Shown: positions 34,740 through 46,518 of the stretch, piece by piece
Layout: every line of letters begins with the position of its first letter
Numbering within the stretch: position 1 is the first letter of the stretch
Source: Armigeres subalbatus
Lineage: Eukaryota; Arthropoda; Insecta; Diptera; Culicidae
DNA length: 64,000 nt
Reading direction: 5' to 3'
Assembly: GCF_024139115.2 (NCBI RefSeq)
Contig: NC_085140.1
Coordinates: 414,234,283 to 414,298,282, forward strand
Translations under genes and position numbers: made by a program
The notes under the pieces: model-generated
What the model was told of the DNA's origin: nothing
The model's database searches: none
What the model saw: only the letters and a program-made list of their open reading frames with translations

Positions 34740-35110
34740 CGTTCTACGCTTCTCGGAAGCCTCCTTTTAAGAGACTGGGAAGCCCCCTTCAAAAGGCTCC
34801 GGAGCCTTTTTCAAGAGGCTTGGAGACTACTTTCAAGAGGTTCAGCTGCTTAGAAACGTACTTTCTAGATACTTAGAAGCCTTTAAAGAGGCTCGAAATC
34901 CGCTTTCAAGAGACTCTGAAGCCCTCCTTCAAGAGGCTCGGAAGCCTTTTCTCAAGAGGATCAGAAGCCTCCTATTAAGAGGCTCTGAAGTCCCCTTTTC
35001 AGGGCTCGAAAGCCGGCTTTAACAGGCTTGGAAGCCTCCCTTTAAGAGGCTCGGAAGTCTCCATTCAAGAGGCTCGGAAGCTTATTTTGAAGAGGCTAGG
35101 AATTCTTTTT
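34740..35110. repeat. Decayed 23-bp GAGGCTCGGAAGCC array
   Basis: About 16 diverged units (CTCGGAAGCCTCCTTTTAAGAG, CAAGAGGCTCGGAAG and others). It lies downstream of the same hAT-like sequence as the large array, so it is probably an older copy of the same element interior. Confidence 0.75.
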
Positions 35111-35188
35111 CCAGAACTGTTTCCCAAATTGGCATTTCCTATTTGTCCTACCCACGACTCGGAACGTGAATGCGCCTCTGGTGGTTAC

Positions 35189-36115
35189 CAGCACCGTTGA
35201 TGAATACCTAAATCCGCTGACTGTTCCCTGATGCACATCATGTTTCACTAGCGTATAGTAGCACAGATCTCACATCACTTACAAAACAGCCCTTGCCATC
35301 CTTATCCGTGCGCCTATGTCAATCTTGGATCCACCGTCTGACGCCATTTGGCTCCAAGGAAGGTTGAAAGCTTTTTCACTAATTTTTCGGTCACTATAAA
35401 TTTGGGAGCGGTTTGATTTTGTTAACGTTGATGACTAAGCTTGTCGATTAGGAATGTAATGGAGTTCGTCGAGCTTTATCTACATATCAGATCGCCGTTG
35501 AGCTAGACATGTAACGTTTTCAGACAAATCGAAGTCGTTCAGGTGCTTAATGGTCATAGGCTGTCTGGTGGTTCGTGGTTTGGATCACGAACAATCACAC
35601 CGTCGTTTACTGGGAGCAGCATGGTGATGACAGGATATATCCTTGCCTCACCAGCTACGACCCGGTTGACATCGAACAGGTTCCCGTTGTGCATCAGTCT
35701 GTATGAGATATAGGGTAACTGCTCCTGGACTTCATCTCATAGCTCCGATATTGGTCCTACGAAAAACAAAGCAATGAAAAGGTATTTGATTTGTTTATTA
35801 TTTTTGTGATTTTTTCAGCAGTGAGCATGCATGTTAGCAAAAAGAAGCGACGAAATTGGTGCCGTATTTCTTTGTTTCGCGATGAGATGAATATATGTAC
35901 AGTGAGATTGAAAACGGAACAGTTCCCCTATATGTGGTTCTCTGCAAAATGATGTATTATTGCTGAATAATTTATTGCTAGCTGCCCCGACGAACTTTGT
36001 CTCGCCTGAAATTGATCAATATTGTGATACAATTTTTTGCATATACAATTTATCTAGAAAACAAATCGGTTCTTCAGAACAATTTGATTTTTTTACAGTT
36101 TTATTTTTATTATTA
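35189..36115. other. Intergenic DNA, possible degraded transposon
   Basis: The 33.2-33.45 kb and 35.19-35.75 kb flanks of the hAT element have a coding-like base composition, but only frame-broken minus-strand fragments are readable and no domain was recognised. Confidence 0.3.
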
Positions 36116-36116
36116 T

Positions 36117-36430
36117 TTATTCAGACTAAGGCCGAAGTGGCCTGTGCGGTATACAAGAGTCTTCTCCATTCGGCTCAGTTCATGGCTACACGTTGCCAAC
36201 CACGCAGTCTACGGAGGTACCGCAAGTCATCTTCCGCCTGATCGATCCACCTTGCCCGCTGCGCACCTCGCCTTCTTGTGCCCCCGGATTGTTGTCGAGA
36301 ACCATTTTCACCAGGTCCGACATTCTTGCTACGTGCCCGGCCCACCGCAGTCGTCCGATTTTCGCGGTGTGAACGATGGATGGTTCTCCCAGCAGCTCAT
36401 GCAACTCGTGGTCCATTCTCATACAAAATG
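36117..36430 (-). pseudogene. LINE ORF2 C-terminal fragment
   Basis: The minus strand reads MDHELHELLGEPSIVHTAKI then GRLRWAGHVARMSDLVKMVL, the conserved post-RT block of many insect LINEs. A frameshift follows and the remainder decays to 36117. Clade not determined. Confidence 0.7.
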
Positions 36431-36659
36431 AACAAAAACCATTTCACGGAAGAGATTGGATTTTGATTTTCAATTTTTCCCAGTTTCAATGAAAGTCAAT
36501 GGAAGAAGAAAACGAATGTAAATTATCAAAACATTGGGCTGTCTATTCTAGACTGACGCGCGGTCGTACAAATGCCAACTTTGTTTTTTAAATATATATC
36601 TGTATAGAATAGAAGATGACAGAAATATCAAAATACCTTCCATTCAAATTTTACGAAAA

Positions 36660-38290
36660 ATCATTTCATCTGAAAAATTGAGTTTCACACACGCACGCAC
36701 ACATATATGCAGCATGTATGCTAAGTTAATTAGTTTATAACACTTTGTTGCTTAGGACGTTCAATACAAAATTCGTTCGATCCTATAGCTTTTATGTACA
36801 CTGAGTGCACGAAAAGGCAAAAACGTTCATCTCGATTGCTATCATTGCATGATAAGAAAATGGAGTAACAATAGCTTGACATTCCTGCTATTTTTACGAA
36901 GCAGCTACGCTTCGACTTTTATCAATTATTGCATGACTATTCAAAACGTAGGATGACATTACATTCTTCTACATCGACTTTATCTTTGCATTGTTACTGA
37001 AAATACTCCCTGTGCATGTTGATTATTTTCAAATACATTCCCGCTGTCAGAACATTAAATTAATGAAATAAAGTCAATACTGTGCACCATAAGATTGGTC
37101 TTTTGAACTAAGTAAAGTTTAAAGCGGCTTTTGTGCCGTTCTCATGCGTTAGATATTCCCAAAACTATGAGTGGGTGTTTTTTAGCGTGTTTTGCGCATA
37201 AGAAACAGTATTTCAGCCATAACTTTTGATTCCATAGTCTAATACTAAATTTCAATAGCAAGCAATGGGACAGGAATCTCCATCGATTGGAACCTAATGC
37301 GAATGAATCGGCCTAAATTCCAAAAAGTGTGTCTACAAAATGGTGAACCCATACATACATACACACATACATAACAGACATCACCTCAGTTTGTCGAGCT
37401 GAGTCGATTGATAAATAGCACTGGGTCTTCGAGTCTTCTATCAATAATTCGGTTTTAGGCTGATATCATAGTCCGTGTTTTGTTACCGCAACATGAATTC
37501 GCACAGCAATTCCCGAAATAGCTTCTGGGGTTCAGTTCTTGCACAAAACCCTGTCAGATGCATACAAGAAGAAAATTCGGACATTAAGATGCGTTGAAGA
37601 TATAGAGTGAAATAATTTCACGTAAATCAAGCTTCTATATTGTTTTCATTCCCTGAACATTTCAAGGCAGCCGTTTTAGAGATTCAGTTTTGGCAAGCTT
37701 TTTTTCAATTTAACGGTTCACACCTTTTAATGATAACTCAAAATGTTAGCTTTTTTATTCAGAAGCCCATGCACAGTTTTGAAAATTATTATATAGATTT
37801 TTGTACATATACTTTCAGGGCGTATCACCGTGCTATCGGTGTGATAAGGTATAGTAAATGAAAAAATGCACAAAGCGTTAAACTGATACAGTGGGGAAAT
37901 AAAAATTAGCTCTGATGTAGCAGGGTAGCCTTTACTTTGCACCATTAGATGTGCTAAAATAATCCAGAAAAGAATGAAAAACGTTTCGTAAATAATATCT
38001 GATTGTTCCATAAAACGTTACCATATATAAATCCATAAAATAGTTCAGAAACATTCATCTTCTCTCTATATAAAAATTAGTTTGCATTTCATTTGAGGCA
38101 ATATACCTCACGAATGGATGGACCGATTTGTAAAATTCCCTCACTGATCGATTCGTCTTGGGATCATCTGTGTAATAGATTAAAAGATAGAACATTTCTA
38201 GAACATGAACTCTGAAGAAAACTATCCAGCTTGAGATGAAATCGATCTAGAGTGCCACGCTGCAAACAACTATACGATTGACAGGTCGAA
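36660..38290. other. Intergenic DNA with dispersed repeat copies
   Basis: 36670-36830 and 37190-37460 are copies of the repeat seen at 29780-30190. TCTCTATATAAAAATTAG with ATGGATGGACCGATTT (38056-38135) resembles a Helitron 5' region. No gene seen. Confidence 0.5.
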
Positions 38291-38298
38291 AAAAGAAT

Positions 38299-39575
38299 AC
38301 CGTGCGGGACCGAAATCCGTACAACACCGAAATCCGTCCACCTCATGAGATATCACTAAATTAAAGGAGGTTAAAGGTAATTAATGTAGAAATAATTAAT
38401 CTTATCCTGTGCAGATACTCGCCAGTAAGTTTTTAGGGCATAGAATTGGAAAGAAGGCTTTGAAATGAAAACAACAAAAATTAAAAACAAATCTCCACCC
38501 ACCAAACGCGGAGTTTGTGCCGCCATTTCGTTTTCGGGTAGAGCATAATTACACCAAAATTAACTGTGTTTTAATTGCTAATTGCAAATCATTATATAAG
38601 ATAAGCGGAATACAAATCGAAGGGATCGCTTCTCAAGGTGCATATCGAACTATTTACAGTGGTAGTTTAGTCAATCAGACTGTTTCAATTTAAATATTTA
38701 GTTAAGAAATAGCTTTACGGATTTTGATCCTTTGAGTCAGGAGTACCGTGCTGCATCGAAATCCGTACACTTAAGCACCTTAGTATATGAAAAAGTCATT
38801 AGAAAATATGAATCGAATGTAAATAAAACTTTTGTTATTGACACAGGAGCATGAAGGCTTCTACTTTTGAAGTGTTTCACATTTACTCATTAAAAGCTAC
38901 GAAAAACATGATAAAATAATGAGTAAAATCTACTACTCCTAACTCGAAATCCGTCCACCATGGACGGATTTCGAATCAAAGGATCAAAATCCGTACAGCT
39001 ATTTTTTAGCTAAATATTTAAATCGAAACAGTCTAATTGACTAAACTACTGCTGTAAATAGTTCGATACGCACCTTGAGAAGCTATCCCTTCGATTTGTA
39101 TTCCGCTTGTCTTATGTAATGATTCGCAATTAGCAATTAAAACACAGTTATTTTTGGTGCGATTATGCTCTACCCGAAAATAAAATGGCGACAAAAACTC
39201 CGCGTTTGGTGGGTGGCGATTTGTTTTTGATTTTTGTTGTTTTAATTTCAAAGCCTTCTTTCCATTTCTATGCCCTAAAAGCTTACTGCCAAGTATCTGA
39301 ACATCAATTACCTTTAACCCCCTATAATTTATTGATATCTCATTAGGTGGACGGATTTCGGTGCTGTACGGATTCCGGTCTCGCACGGTAGTTGATTTTA
39401 TTCATTATTTTATCATGTTTTTCGTAGTTTTCAATGGGTCAATGTGAAACACTTCAAAAGTAGAAGCCTTCATGCACCTATGTCAATGAAAAACGTTTTA
39501 TTTACATTCGATTCCTATTTTCTAATGACTTTTTCATATACTAAGGTGCTTAAGTGTACGGGTTTCGATGACCCA
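38299..39575. mobile_element. Complex foldback: two interleaved inverted repeat pairs (A-B-A'-B')
   Basis: A (38299-38735) is mirrored by A' (38970-39389), and B (38745-38940) by B' (39391-39575). ACCGTGCGGGACCGAAATCCG at the left end matches CGGATTCCGGTCTCGCACGGT reversed at 39389. The motif CGAAATCCGTACA/CCA recurs at least six times near arm ends. The order A-B-A'-B' is not a simple palindrome. The ORFs are shadows of the arms. Confidence 0.8.
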
Positions 39576-40402
39576 TGGTATAATTTATATTTCTTGCAAT
39601 TTTTCCATCAATTCTTAGACAAAACTCATGAAAAACAGGTTTATTTAAAGATCACTTTCATTTTGAGGCTCCTTATTGCTCCCTCTCTGACCTGCTACAA
39701 TTTCAATTCTTATTATGACACAATTCGCAGATTAAATTTATTAAGTGCACATGTATTTAAAACGTTGATATGCCATCACCATTCGTGGTTGTATTAAAAA
39801 CAATTGAGGAATCATATAGAGAAGAAGGCCGCCAAATGTTGAAATAGGAACAGGAATTATCTGTCAGTTCCATACAAATGTGCTTTCAAAATGAGCAAGA
39901 GTCCTTTGAAATGTGGCACATGGTGGTACTGTTCTTATACGACTCTATTTGATCAATGTTTAAAATTCAAAATACAAGGCTTTTTTTTAAATATCTGAAC
40001 ATATTTCTCCCTGGAAACAAAATTATACATTCGCTATTAATAGCAGTCTACCAAATTGTTTTAATGCGTTTTTTGTTGTTTCCAGATTTCTACATAAATT
40101 TTGGAAAAAGTGGAAAAAAAATTATGGCAACTTTTATACTATTGAAAGCTGCTTGAATTTCGTCTCGGGTAGGTACTTATCCCGGGATTTACGAGATTTC
40201 AAAAAATAACTCCCGGGTATGGGAAATCCCGAAAGTAGGCAAACTGGAATTTTTTGTCCTAGGACGTCTCGGTTTGGACTCTCCAATTACATTCTAAGCG
40301 TCACCTATTCAAAATTGTTTTACATGGAATCATAGTTTATAATAGAATTGGTTTACAATAAAAAAAGTACATTTATTATCTTCAAATAATGTGAACAATA
40401 TT
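39576..40402. other. Intergenic DNA, no gene seen
   Basis: AT-rich. TATCCCGGGATTTACGAGATT with CTCCCGGGTATGGGAAATCCCG near 40180-40230 is a small repeat. A minus-strand AATAAA for the next P450 lies near 40376. Confidence 0.4.
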
Positions 40403-41960
40403 TCATATCTTCTCTACTTTCAACCACAACCCGCCCTTTGGACTTAAAAAGCCAACCTTTGCATCTATCTCCAGTGGCACTTGGCATTTTTCTCCGATTG
40501 AAAATTTAAAGCTGTTGAGCAAATAGGCCAATCCAATTCTGGCTTGCATCATGCCAAAACGCAAACCTATACAAATTCTCGGACCTTCACCGAAGGGAGT
40601 CCACGCGTAGGGATGCCGTTTTTGCTCCTCCTCTGGGCTAAACCGTTCCGGATCAAACTTTTCAGGATCGGGGAAAATCTGAGGGTCATGATGGATACCA
40701 TAAACGGGAACGAACAAGCGGGTGCCAGCCTCGATAACATATTTTGAATCCGGTACTTTGTAGTCCTTAGATGCCACTCTCAAATGTATTGGAACGGGTG
40801 GATACTTACGCAAAGCCTCTGAAAAAAAAATCATCAATTAGAAATACTTAGCTAGAGCTAGGCTTTTTATCCAACTTACCGTTCAAAATTTGATCCAGAT
40901 ATTTCATACTTGTGATAGATTCATAAGTCATTTGCCCGTTGTGCTTCCCCAAGACATCTTTGACATGTTCTCTTCCTTTATCTTGAATATGCTGGTTTAC
41001 AGAAAGTTCATAAAGCGTCCAAGTCAATAACGTAGAACTGGTTTCGAACCCAGCCAAATAGAATACAAACGCCTGAGCGGCAATTTCATTGAACGACAAA
41101 AGCCCTTCACCGCTTTTGGTTTCATCCGGATTTCTCATTTGTATCAGCAAATCCATAAAATCATTTCTTCGAATATTGTTTTTCAACCTATAATCAATAG
41201 TTTGTCTAACTGCGTTCATGAAGAAATCTGAAATGTCAGTTGGAATAATTTTAATCCCCAGCTTCCTCGCAACAGATGGCATGGAGTTCGTCAAAAACAC
41301 TGTTGGTTTTGGAATCTGATTCGAAAACAACTTTCGACCCATAGCTCTAAATTGCGCGTCAGGATCTTTGATCGAGTTGCACTCAATCCCGAAGGCGCAC
41401 ATCCCGATAACGTCCGTAGTAAACCGCGCCAATAAGTCTTTCAGCTCGAACTCACTCTCGTGTTGTACTTTTTCAATCATAAAATCATGAAACTGTTTCC
41501 CCGCAGCTACAATCGTTGGAAACATCATCTTCATCTTGCCGGAGGTGAACGTCGGCGACAATTTATTCCGGAGCATTTTCCATTTGTTGCCTTCCAGATT
41601 GAACATGTGCGCAGTAAGTGGATCAGCCTTTTCGGTGTAGAAGTTACCCCGGTCATGGAAGTATTGGAAATCTTTTACAAAGATGCACTTCAGTAGTTCC
41701 AAATCCGTTACAACGGCAACCGGTTTGGTGAACATATAAACACCGCCGAACGAACCTTGGCCTTTGAGTTCATTGTAGAACTTTTGGAACAGTTGACCCA
41801 TCTGCACCGTTCGATTCATTTCCTTCACGTTTCCGTATAATAATTCTGGCTTTACGAACGGAATGCCACGATCAGCCCAATACTTATTTTTCTTGTCTAG
41901 ATACAGATAGGCCGCCAATGCGATCATCACCGCGGCGATGAGCAGATCCAATGGTTCCAT
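40403..41960 (-). CDS. Cytochrome P450, CYP6 family (copy 3)
   Basis: Exon 1 41960-40880 and exon 2 40818-40403, with a 61-bp GT-AG intron in phase 1, give 498 residues. All P450 landmarks are present: N-terminal anchor, WKMLR, AGFETSS, K-helix [21 protein letters not shown] with Cys443. It is the tandem paralogue of 27870-29425, same strand, ~11 kb upstream. The first half is almost identical ([20 protein letters not shown] through the [12 protein letters not shown] region). Differences cluster around residues 215-235 and in the substrate-recognition-like part of exon 2. ER monooxygenase; substrate unknown. Confidence 0.93.
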
Positions 41961-42300
41961 GATGCTGCTTATGTGTCACACATGCGCTAATTCAACAGAA
42001 TGTTTTTGAATAAATCGTTGAAACTTTTACCCCGTTGAATCTTCCCGAGCAATTACACCGCTTGTCAGTGACTACCGTCCTTGCGGAGAAATCGTTGATG
42101 TTTTATTGGCTGACATTTTTTCGTCAACGCCAGTTGGTGGTATGGGTCTTATTGATGTAGTACCATGATAATGGTGCTCTTCGCGGAGTCTGCTGGGTGG
42201 ATTCCCTGGATGGCTGATTTACTTTGTTTGTTTGCACCTTGTCAGGCAAGAGAAGCATGGCCGGAAGCGCCCTCACCGGCCGAAAATATAACTCATAATG
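41961..42300 (-). promoter_or_regulatory. Conserved upstream region of the 40403 P450
   Basis: Aligns with 29426-29760 over most of its length, with small indels. It keeps the GTTTTATTGGCTG block (minus-strand CCAATAAAAC) and the GGTGGATTCCCTGGATNGCTGATTTAC block. Confidence 0.5.
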
Positions 42301-42559
42301 TCTTCTAATAAAAAAAACGACATCAATCCACTTGACTTCTATGATTTCTTTCTCGTGAAAAAAGCTAACTATGTAGGTCCGATGTAGCACTGCAGCAAGA
42401 TAAACTTATCTATGCATTTTATTTTTGACTTTCTCGTACACCAAGATGTAACAAAAGGGCTAAATGTTAATTCCTAAAAAGATATTTGTTTTACAGAAAA
42501 AATAGAAAAATAGAGTTGTTGGAATCAATCATGGATTATAATTATAATAAATAATAATT

Positions 42560-42787
42560 ATAATAAAAGACAGAATCACCGTCTTCGACCAGAGGTCACA
42601 CAGACTGAACACTTGACATCTAGCATGAAGCAACGGACAGGACATTTACACAACACCCAGTGGACCAGTGGAGAACTTTTCGCTTTACGAAAAGTTTTCT
42701 CCCTAACGGGGCGGGAATCGAACCCACATTCCACAGCATATGCGTCTAGACGATTGACGTCGCTAACCGCACGGCCACAAAGCCCAC
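42560..42787 (-). mobile_element. tRNA-derived SINE (second family)
   Basis: Read on the minus strand: GCTTTGTGGCCGTGCGGTTAGCG (A box), then GTGGGTTCGATTCCCGCCCCG (B box), then a body ending in the TAATAAT-rich stretch near 42540-42570. The tRNA part differs from Feilai. No clear target duplication. Confidence 0.7.
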
Positions 42788-43499
42788 AATCATAATCATA
42801 CGAGTGAAAATTGCGAAGCCCGAAAGTTATTAATAAGAGATGTGTTTCGTTATGAACAATGCACAATTTCATTTTTATTTTCAATAAACAAAACAGCAAA
42901 AAGGGCCAATGGAAGCCCGCTTAATGAGAGTGAATTATAGAAATTCTGTTCGAATTTCTGAGAATCCAGGGTAATACTTTGTGTCTAAGGCTCTTCCAGT
43001 AAGAAATCGTTCGATGCTATAGCTTTCACGTACACTAAGTGTACGAAAAGGTAAAACATAAGCACTTGTTATGGATTGTTATCATTGTCTGATAACAAAA
43101 TACGGTAACAATAGCTTGAGATACCATTTTTCACGAAGCAGCTACGCCGCAATTTCTAACAATCATTGCATGACTAATCGAAACGAAAGGTGACATTGCA
43201 TTCTTCTACATCGACCAAATCTTTGCATTGTCACTGGATGCTTAGGACATGATTTTCAGAAAGAAAGTTATTAAACATTTGTGCATTTTTATTATGAAAT
43301 TATTGGGCCATAGAGTAATGCTACAAAATTTTATTTAGGTATTTGAACTAATGTTGTATAGAAAACTTTAGTTTTCCAAAAATAAATATAAACTGAAAAA
43401 ACCTAATTCTTGTTTCTTGTTGTTCTCTAGATTAGGAATCAGAGTGAAGTAATATGGTTAATAGATTTGAAACTTGGATTTGGCTTGGTTATAAATCTA

Positions 43500-43623
43500 G
43501 ACCAACATTTGAAAAGGGCGTAACAGCCAAAATTTATTACTTCTGATTCTACATAGCTATATATGTAGACGAAGAATCCGAAGGAATGAATTTTGGTTGT
43601 TACGCCCTTTTCAAATGTTGGTC
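43500..43623. mobile_element. TA-flanked MITE, 124 bp
   Basis: GACCAACATTTGAAAAGGGCG at the left end is a perfect inverse of CGCCCTTTTCAAATGTTGGTC at the right. TA lies on both sides (43498-43499, 43624-43625). It interrupts a repeat whose uninterrupted copy occurs in reverse at 47400-47520. Confidence 0.8.
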
Positions 43624-43827
43624 TAATATTGAAATGGAAATAGTTTTTGGTTATGACCTGGAGATTTTATGGCAAAAAATTGACTTGGATTAGAATATTA
43701 GTTGGAAAAATTGGATATGCATAAAAATGGGAAGAAATTTGTTGAGTACAATAGTTAGTTGGGTATTATCAATTCATAATAATCAGTTTTCAACAGTAAT
43801 TTTGTATGATGCAATGTTCAGAGTTTC

Positions 43828-44066
43828 TAGTAACCCTGCGAGCAAAGGCGTAGGATTGCCAATCCGGAGAGGGCGAGTTCGATTCTCGGTCCGTCTAGGA
43901 TGTTTTCGGGTTGGAAATTTATTTTATCCATTGTACTTCCCACACAAGATACATGCTAGTGCAATGGCGGGGATATAAAAGCTTGCATCTAAAAACTGAG
44001 GAAATACTATACTAGTTGAAAAACAGGCCAAGTTCCAGTTGGAATGTAGAGCCATTGAAGAAGAAG
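43828..44066 (+). mobile_element. tRNA-derived SINE (third type, GAA tail)
   Basis: AACCCTGCGAGCAAAGGCGTAGG (A-box region) and CGAGTTCGATTCTCGGTCC (B box) are followed by a tRNA-unrelated body with CTTGCATCTAAAAACTGAGG and a short (GAA)n end. The left end is approximate. Confidence 0.65.
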
Positions 44067-44204
44067 AATAATATTCACGTTGAATATTCCAGACACATTT
44101 TATCGGTCTAAAGAAACACCTGATTATAATTCTTTATATTTGAAGAACTCTTATGACCATTTTGTTAGTTTGACTTGAAGATAAGTAATGCTTTTTCTGT
44201 CTAC

Positions 44205-44350
44205 TGAGGCGTGCTACCTCATTGCTATTCACTAACCGATGATGACCACCGATCAGTCATACAGATGATATTTGCATATCAGTCATCAATGCACACTAGA
44301 AGTGGATTACGCAATTTGTAATATATGTCATCTTCACACTCCCCTTCATA
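44205..44350 (+). repeat. Dispersed repeat, copy 1
   Basis: Shares CAGATGATATTTGCAT, GTCATCAATGNACACT and AATTTGTAATATAT with 50265-50400 in the same order. Class unknown. Confidence 0.6.
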
Positions 44351-44439
44351 CTGGTTGTGCATGTGCTAAGACAAGACAAGACAAGATATCTCATCCTCAC
44401 ACTCCCCTTCTTCTACCACTAAAAAAAAACACATAGACT

Positions 44440-44770
44440 AGGATTTTTTTTAAATTATTTATTTAAACTTTTCGAAAGTTATAGTCTAGTCCGATTTACA
44501 ATCCAATATCCGTACTCAATTTTCATATTCAAAATCATCCGAATTCAAAATTGAAATCAAATATTTAAATCCAACATTTGATGCAATTTTCCAACCCGTA
44601 ACTCAATAATGTATGAACCCAAAATGCAAATCCAATGCTCCTATTTTATGAGCAAAGTTGAAATCCCAATCCAAAGCTTTGGAACGCTTTCAGAATTGAG
44701 TGTCAAAATCAAATATTCAAATAAAATATTCAATTCAAGTTTTTTTCTATCCACACTTTTTTTCTTTATT
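44440..44770. repeat. AT-rich degenerate AATCCAAATATTCAAA repeat block
   Basis: Short phrases such as CAAATATTTAAATCC and CCAATATCC recur without strict period. Similar blocks lie at 43440-43730, 47340-47600 and 50450-50800. Confidence 0.5.
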
Positions 44771-44799
44771 TGGCCCTGCATATCAACTTGGTCTGCTAT

Positions 44800-44872
44800 T
44801 TACGTTAGTTCCTCGGAGGCGAGCCAGCCTGGGGCTGCAAGTCTCCTTAATAAAGCTAAAAAAAAAAAAACG
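44800..44872 (+). mobile_element. LINE 3' end fragment with A-tail
   Basis: GAGCCAGCCTGGGGCTGCAAGTCTCC then TTAATAAAGCT and an A-run. The phrase recurs at 33941-33974, near-identical, suggesting a shared LINE 3' end. Confidence 0.45.
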
Positions 44873-45356
44873 TTAGTTCCATATGGTTTCCACAGTTACT
44901 AATTAAAAGCTTGAACCTGTTACACTTTGTTCGATGCGCTTCCAAGAAGTGGAAATACCCGAGCGGCGTACGATGAGGGCTCTCACTCCGCGAACTGAAG
45001 TTCAAACTGAAGTTCGAACTGAGGTTCGAACTATGCCACTCTTTTAATATGTATATGGCGTTAAATTCCATTTGCTTTTCTTAGTTGCTAGATTATTGTA
45101 CGCCAATTTTCACCATGTGACGTTACAGTTCCAATATCGTCGATAATATTATTCGAGTCTTCCCAAGCAGCACACATGTTGCAGAAAAGTTGCAGTAACA
45201 ATCAAATTATATGCAATCAAATTTGGTCATATTTGTGTTGCTGCAACCAAATCAGTGTGAGCTGTGCTACTCGGGTTGGAATGTGCATATTTTCATTATT
45301 TTTTGTGTCTTTATTATATAAACTTGCAGCCCTGTAGACATCAATCGGTGGAATTT

Positions 45357-45738
45357 GCCCACCTCCTTGTCTATCGTACCCCATATAAATCGAATGCCTT
45401 CCTCTTGTTGTCCATTTCAATGACTGTCGTTAACCCCTTTCGTAGGTCTTCCTCTCATTGTTGTCTCCTAAAAAAATTATTGTCCCGTTACAGATGTGAA
45501 ACATCGCCAAGAATGTCAACTATGTGAACATCAGCAACCTAATTATTTAAGCACCCTAAATTCCGTTTCTTTCCTACTATATTATTGTATTCCCTAACCT
45601 CGACCAAACCGCGAGTCTTTCGGTTCCCCAAAACTAACAGTATGTATAAGATTTAAGAAATGAATTGTTAAACTTGATTTCGGCTCGGTAACGCTTCACG
45701 GCAATTGAGCCTCCAAAATAAACAAAAGATTTAAAAAA
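45357..45738 (+). mobile_element. 5'-truncated I-clade LINE, 3' UTR only
   Basis: Aligns with the reverse complement of the 3' part of the LINE at 60595-63149 (CCCGTTACAGATGT, CCTCGACNAAACCGCGAG, GGTTCCCCAAAACTAACA, TTGATTTCGGCTC, GAGCCTNCNAAATAAAC, A-tail). Flanked by AATCGGTGGAATTT (45343-45356) and AATCGGTGGGATTT (45739-45752), a 14-bp duplication with one mismatch. Confidence 0.85.
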
Positions 45739-45820
45739 AATCGGTGGGATTTAATATAGTACTGAACTAACTAATATCATGCCAAAGAAAAAATCGGAAA
45801 GTGTCTGTTCCGTACAATAA

Positions 45821-46518
45821 TCCCGACCAGTTGGTCATAACAAAATTTTATCACAATTATTTTGATTAATTATTTTAGAGCGTCTTAGGGGAAATGCTAC
45901 AAGGTTAAAAGACTATTATTCTTCCATTTACTTTCACTATTAACTTTTTTATGTATCAACAAGCAGATACGTATTTCGTTTCCTACTTGGAAACTTCTTC
46001 AGTGTTTGTTATCTACAATTATTTTAATATGGGTTACAAATAACGAAACTTACAATAATTCTGTTATAAATTCTCTGCCGAAGATGGAGGATAGAAAATT
46101 TCATGATCGTCATAACATAATTACAACATAATGTGTTATATTTATTCCTACCGAAAAAAATGTCTACATTTTTGGTACGTATAACTTGTATGCAGTATAA
46201 CTTGAACCTACATTCAAAGTTGAACCAGCTGGACAAAGTTAATTGCCAACATTATGGATAATCATAATCTTTTCAAGAACATAATTTGTTATAGTATTAG
46301 CTATTTTCACCACTTTTTTATGTAACACAACGAGTTTTTTTTTGTTCAATAAATAACATATTTAGTAATAGTTTTGTTAAAACTAGAAGAGATTTTGTTA
46401 CAATTTTTGTTATTTTAACTACTAATGGTGCATGTTTTATAAAAACCGCAGATATAGAAATCTGCTGTAACAGAATAACAAGGTCTGATATAAATCAGTT
46501 ACTAACTACTGGTCGGGA
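45821..46518. mobile_element. MITE-like element with TCCCGACCAGT termini
   Basis: TCCCGACCAGTTGG at the left and CTACTGGTCGGGA at the right are inverted. The interior is rich in ATAACAAAATTTTGTTAT-like dyads. A hammerhead-like motif lies inside at 45954-46013. No target duplication found. Confidence 0.55.
45954..46013 (-). ncRNA. Hammerhead ribozyme-like motif (minimal stem III)
   Basis: On the minus strand: stem I strand AACAAACA (46010-46003), core CTGAAGA (46002-45996), one extra A, stem II GTTTCC/GGAAAC (perfect 6 bp, loop AAGTA), core GAAA (45977-45974), palindromic stem III TACGTA, the cleavage-site triplet ATC (45968-45966), then TGCTTGTT, which pairs back to stem I with one mismatch. 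This is a type I layout with loopless stem III, as reported for Penelope-like elements and retrozymes. The extra base after CTGANGA departs from the classical core. Activity is inferred only. Confidence 0.6.

Larger units (their letters stand above)
33450..35180. mobile_element. hAT element, CAGTGGCGCC family (copy 1)
   Basis: The left end CAGTGGCGCC and right end GGAACGTGAATGCGCCTCTG form short hAT-style inverted termini. An 8-bp duplication GTGGCTAC/GTGGTTAC (one mismatch) flanks them. Subterminal TAGGACATGTCCTA and GGACAGTCAAAGCATTGTCC are shared with 58398-63939. No transposase remains; other repeats are nested inside. Confidence 0.75.

Noticed and set aside
42690..42787. Possible tRNA gene on the minus strand
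   Set aside because: A and B boxes are present but no acceptor-stem pairing is seen and it continues into a SINE body.
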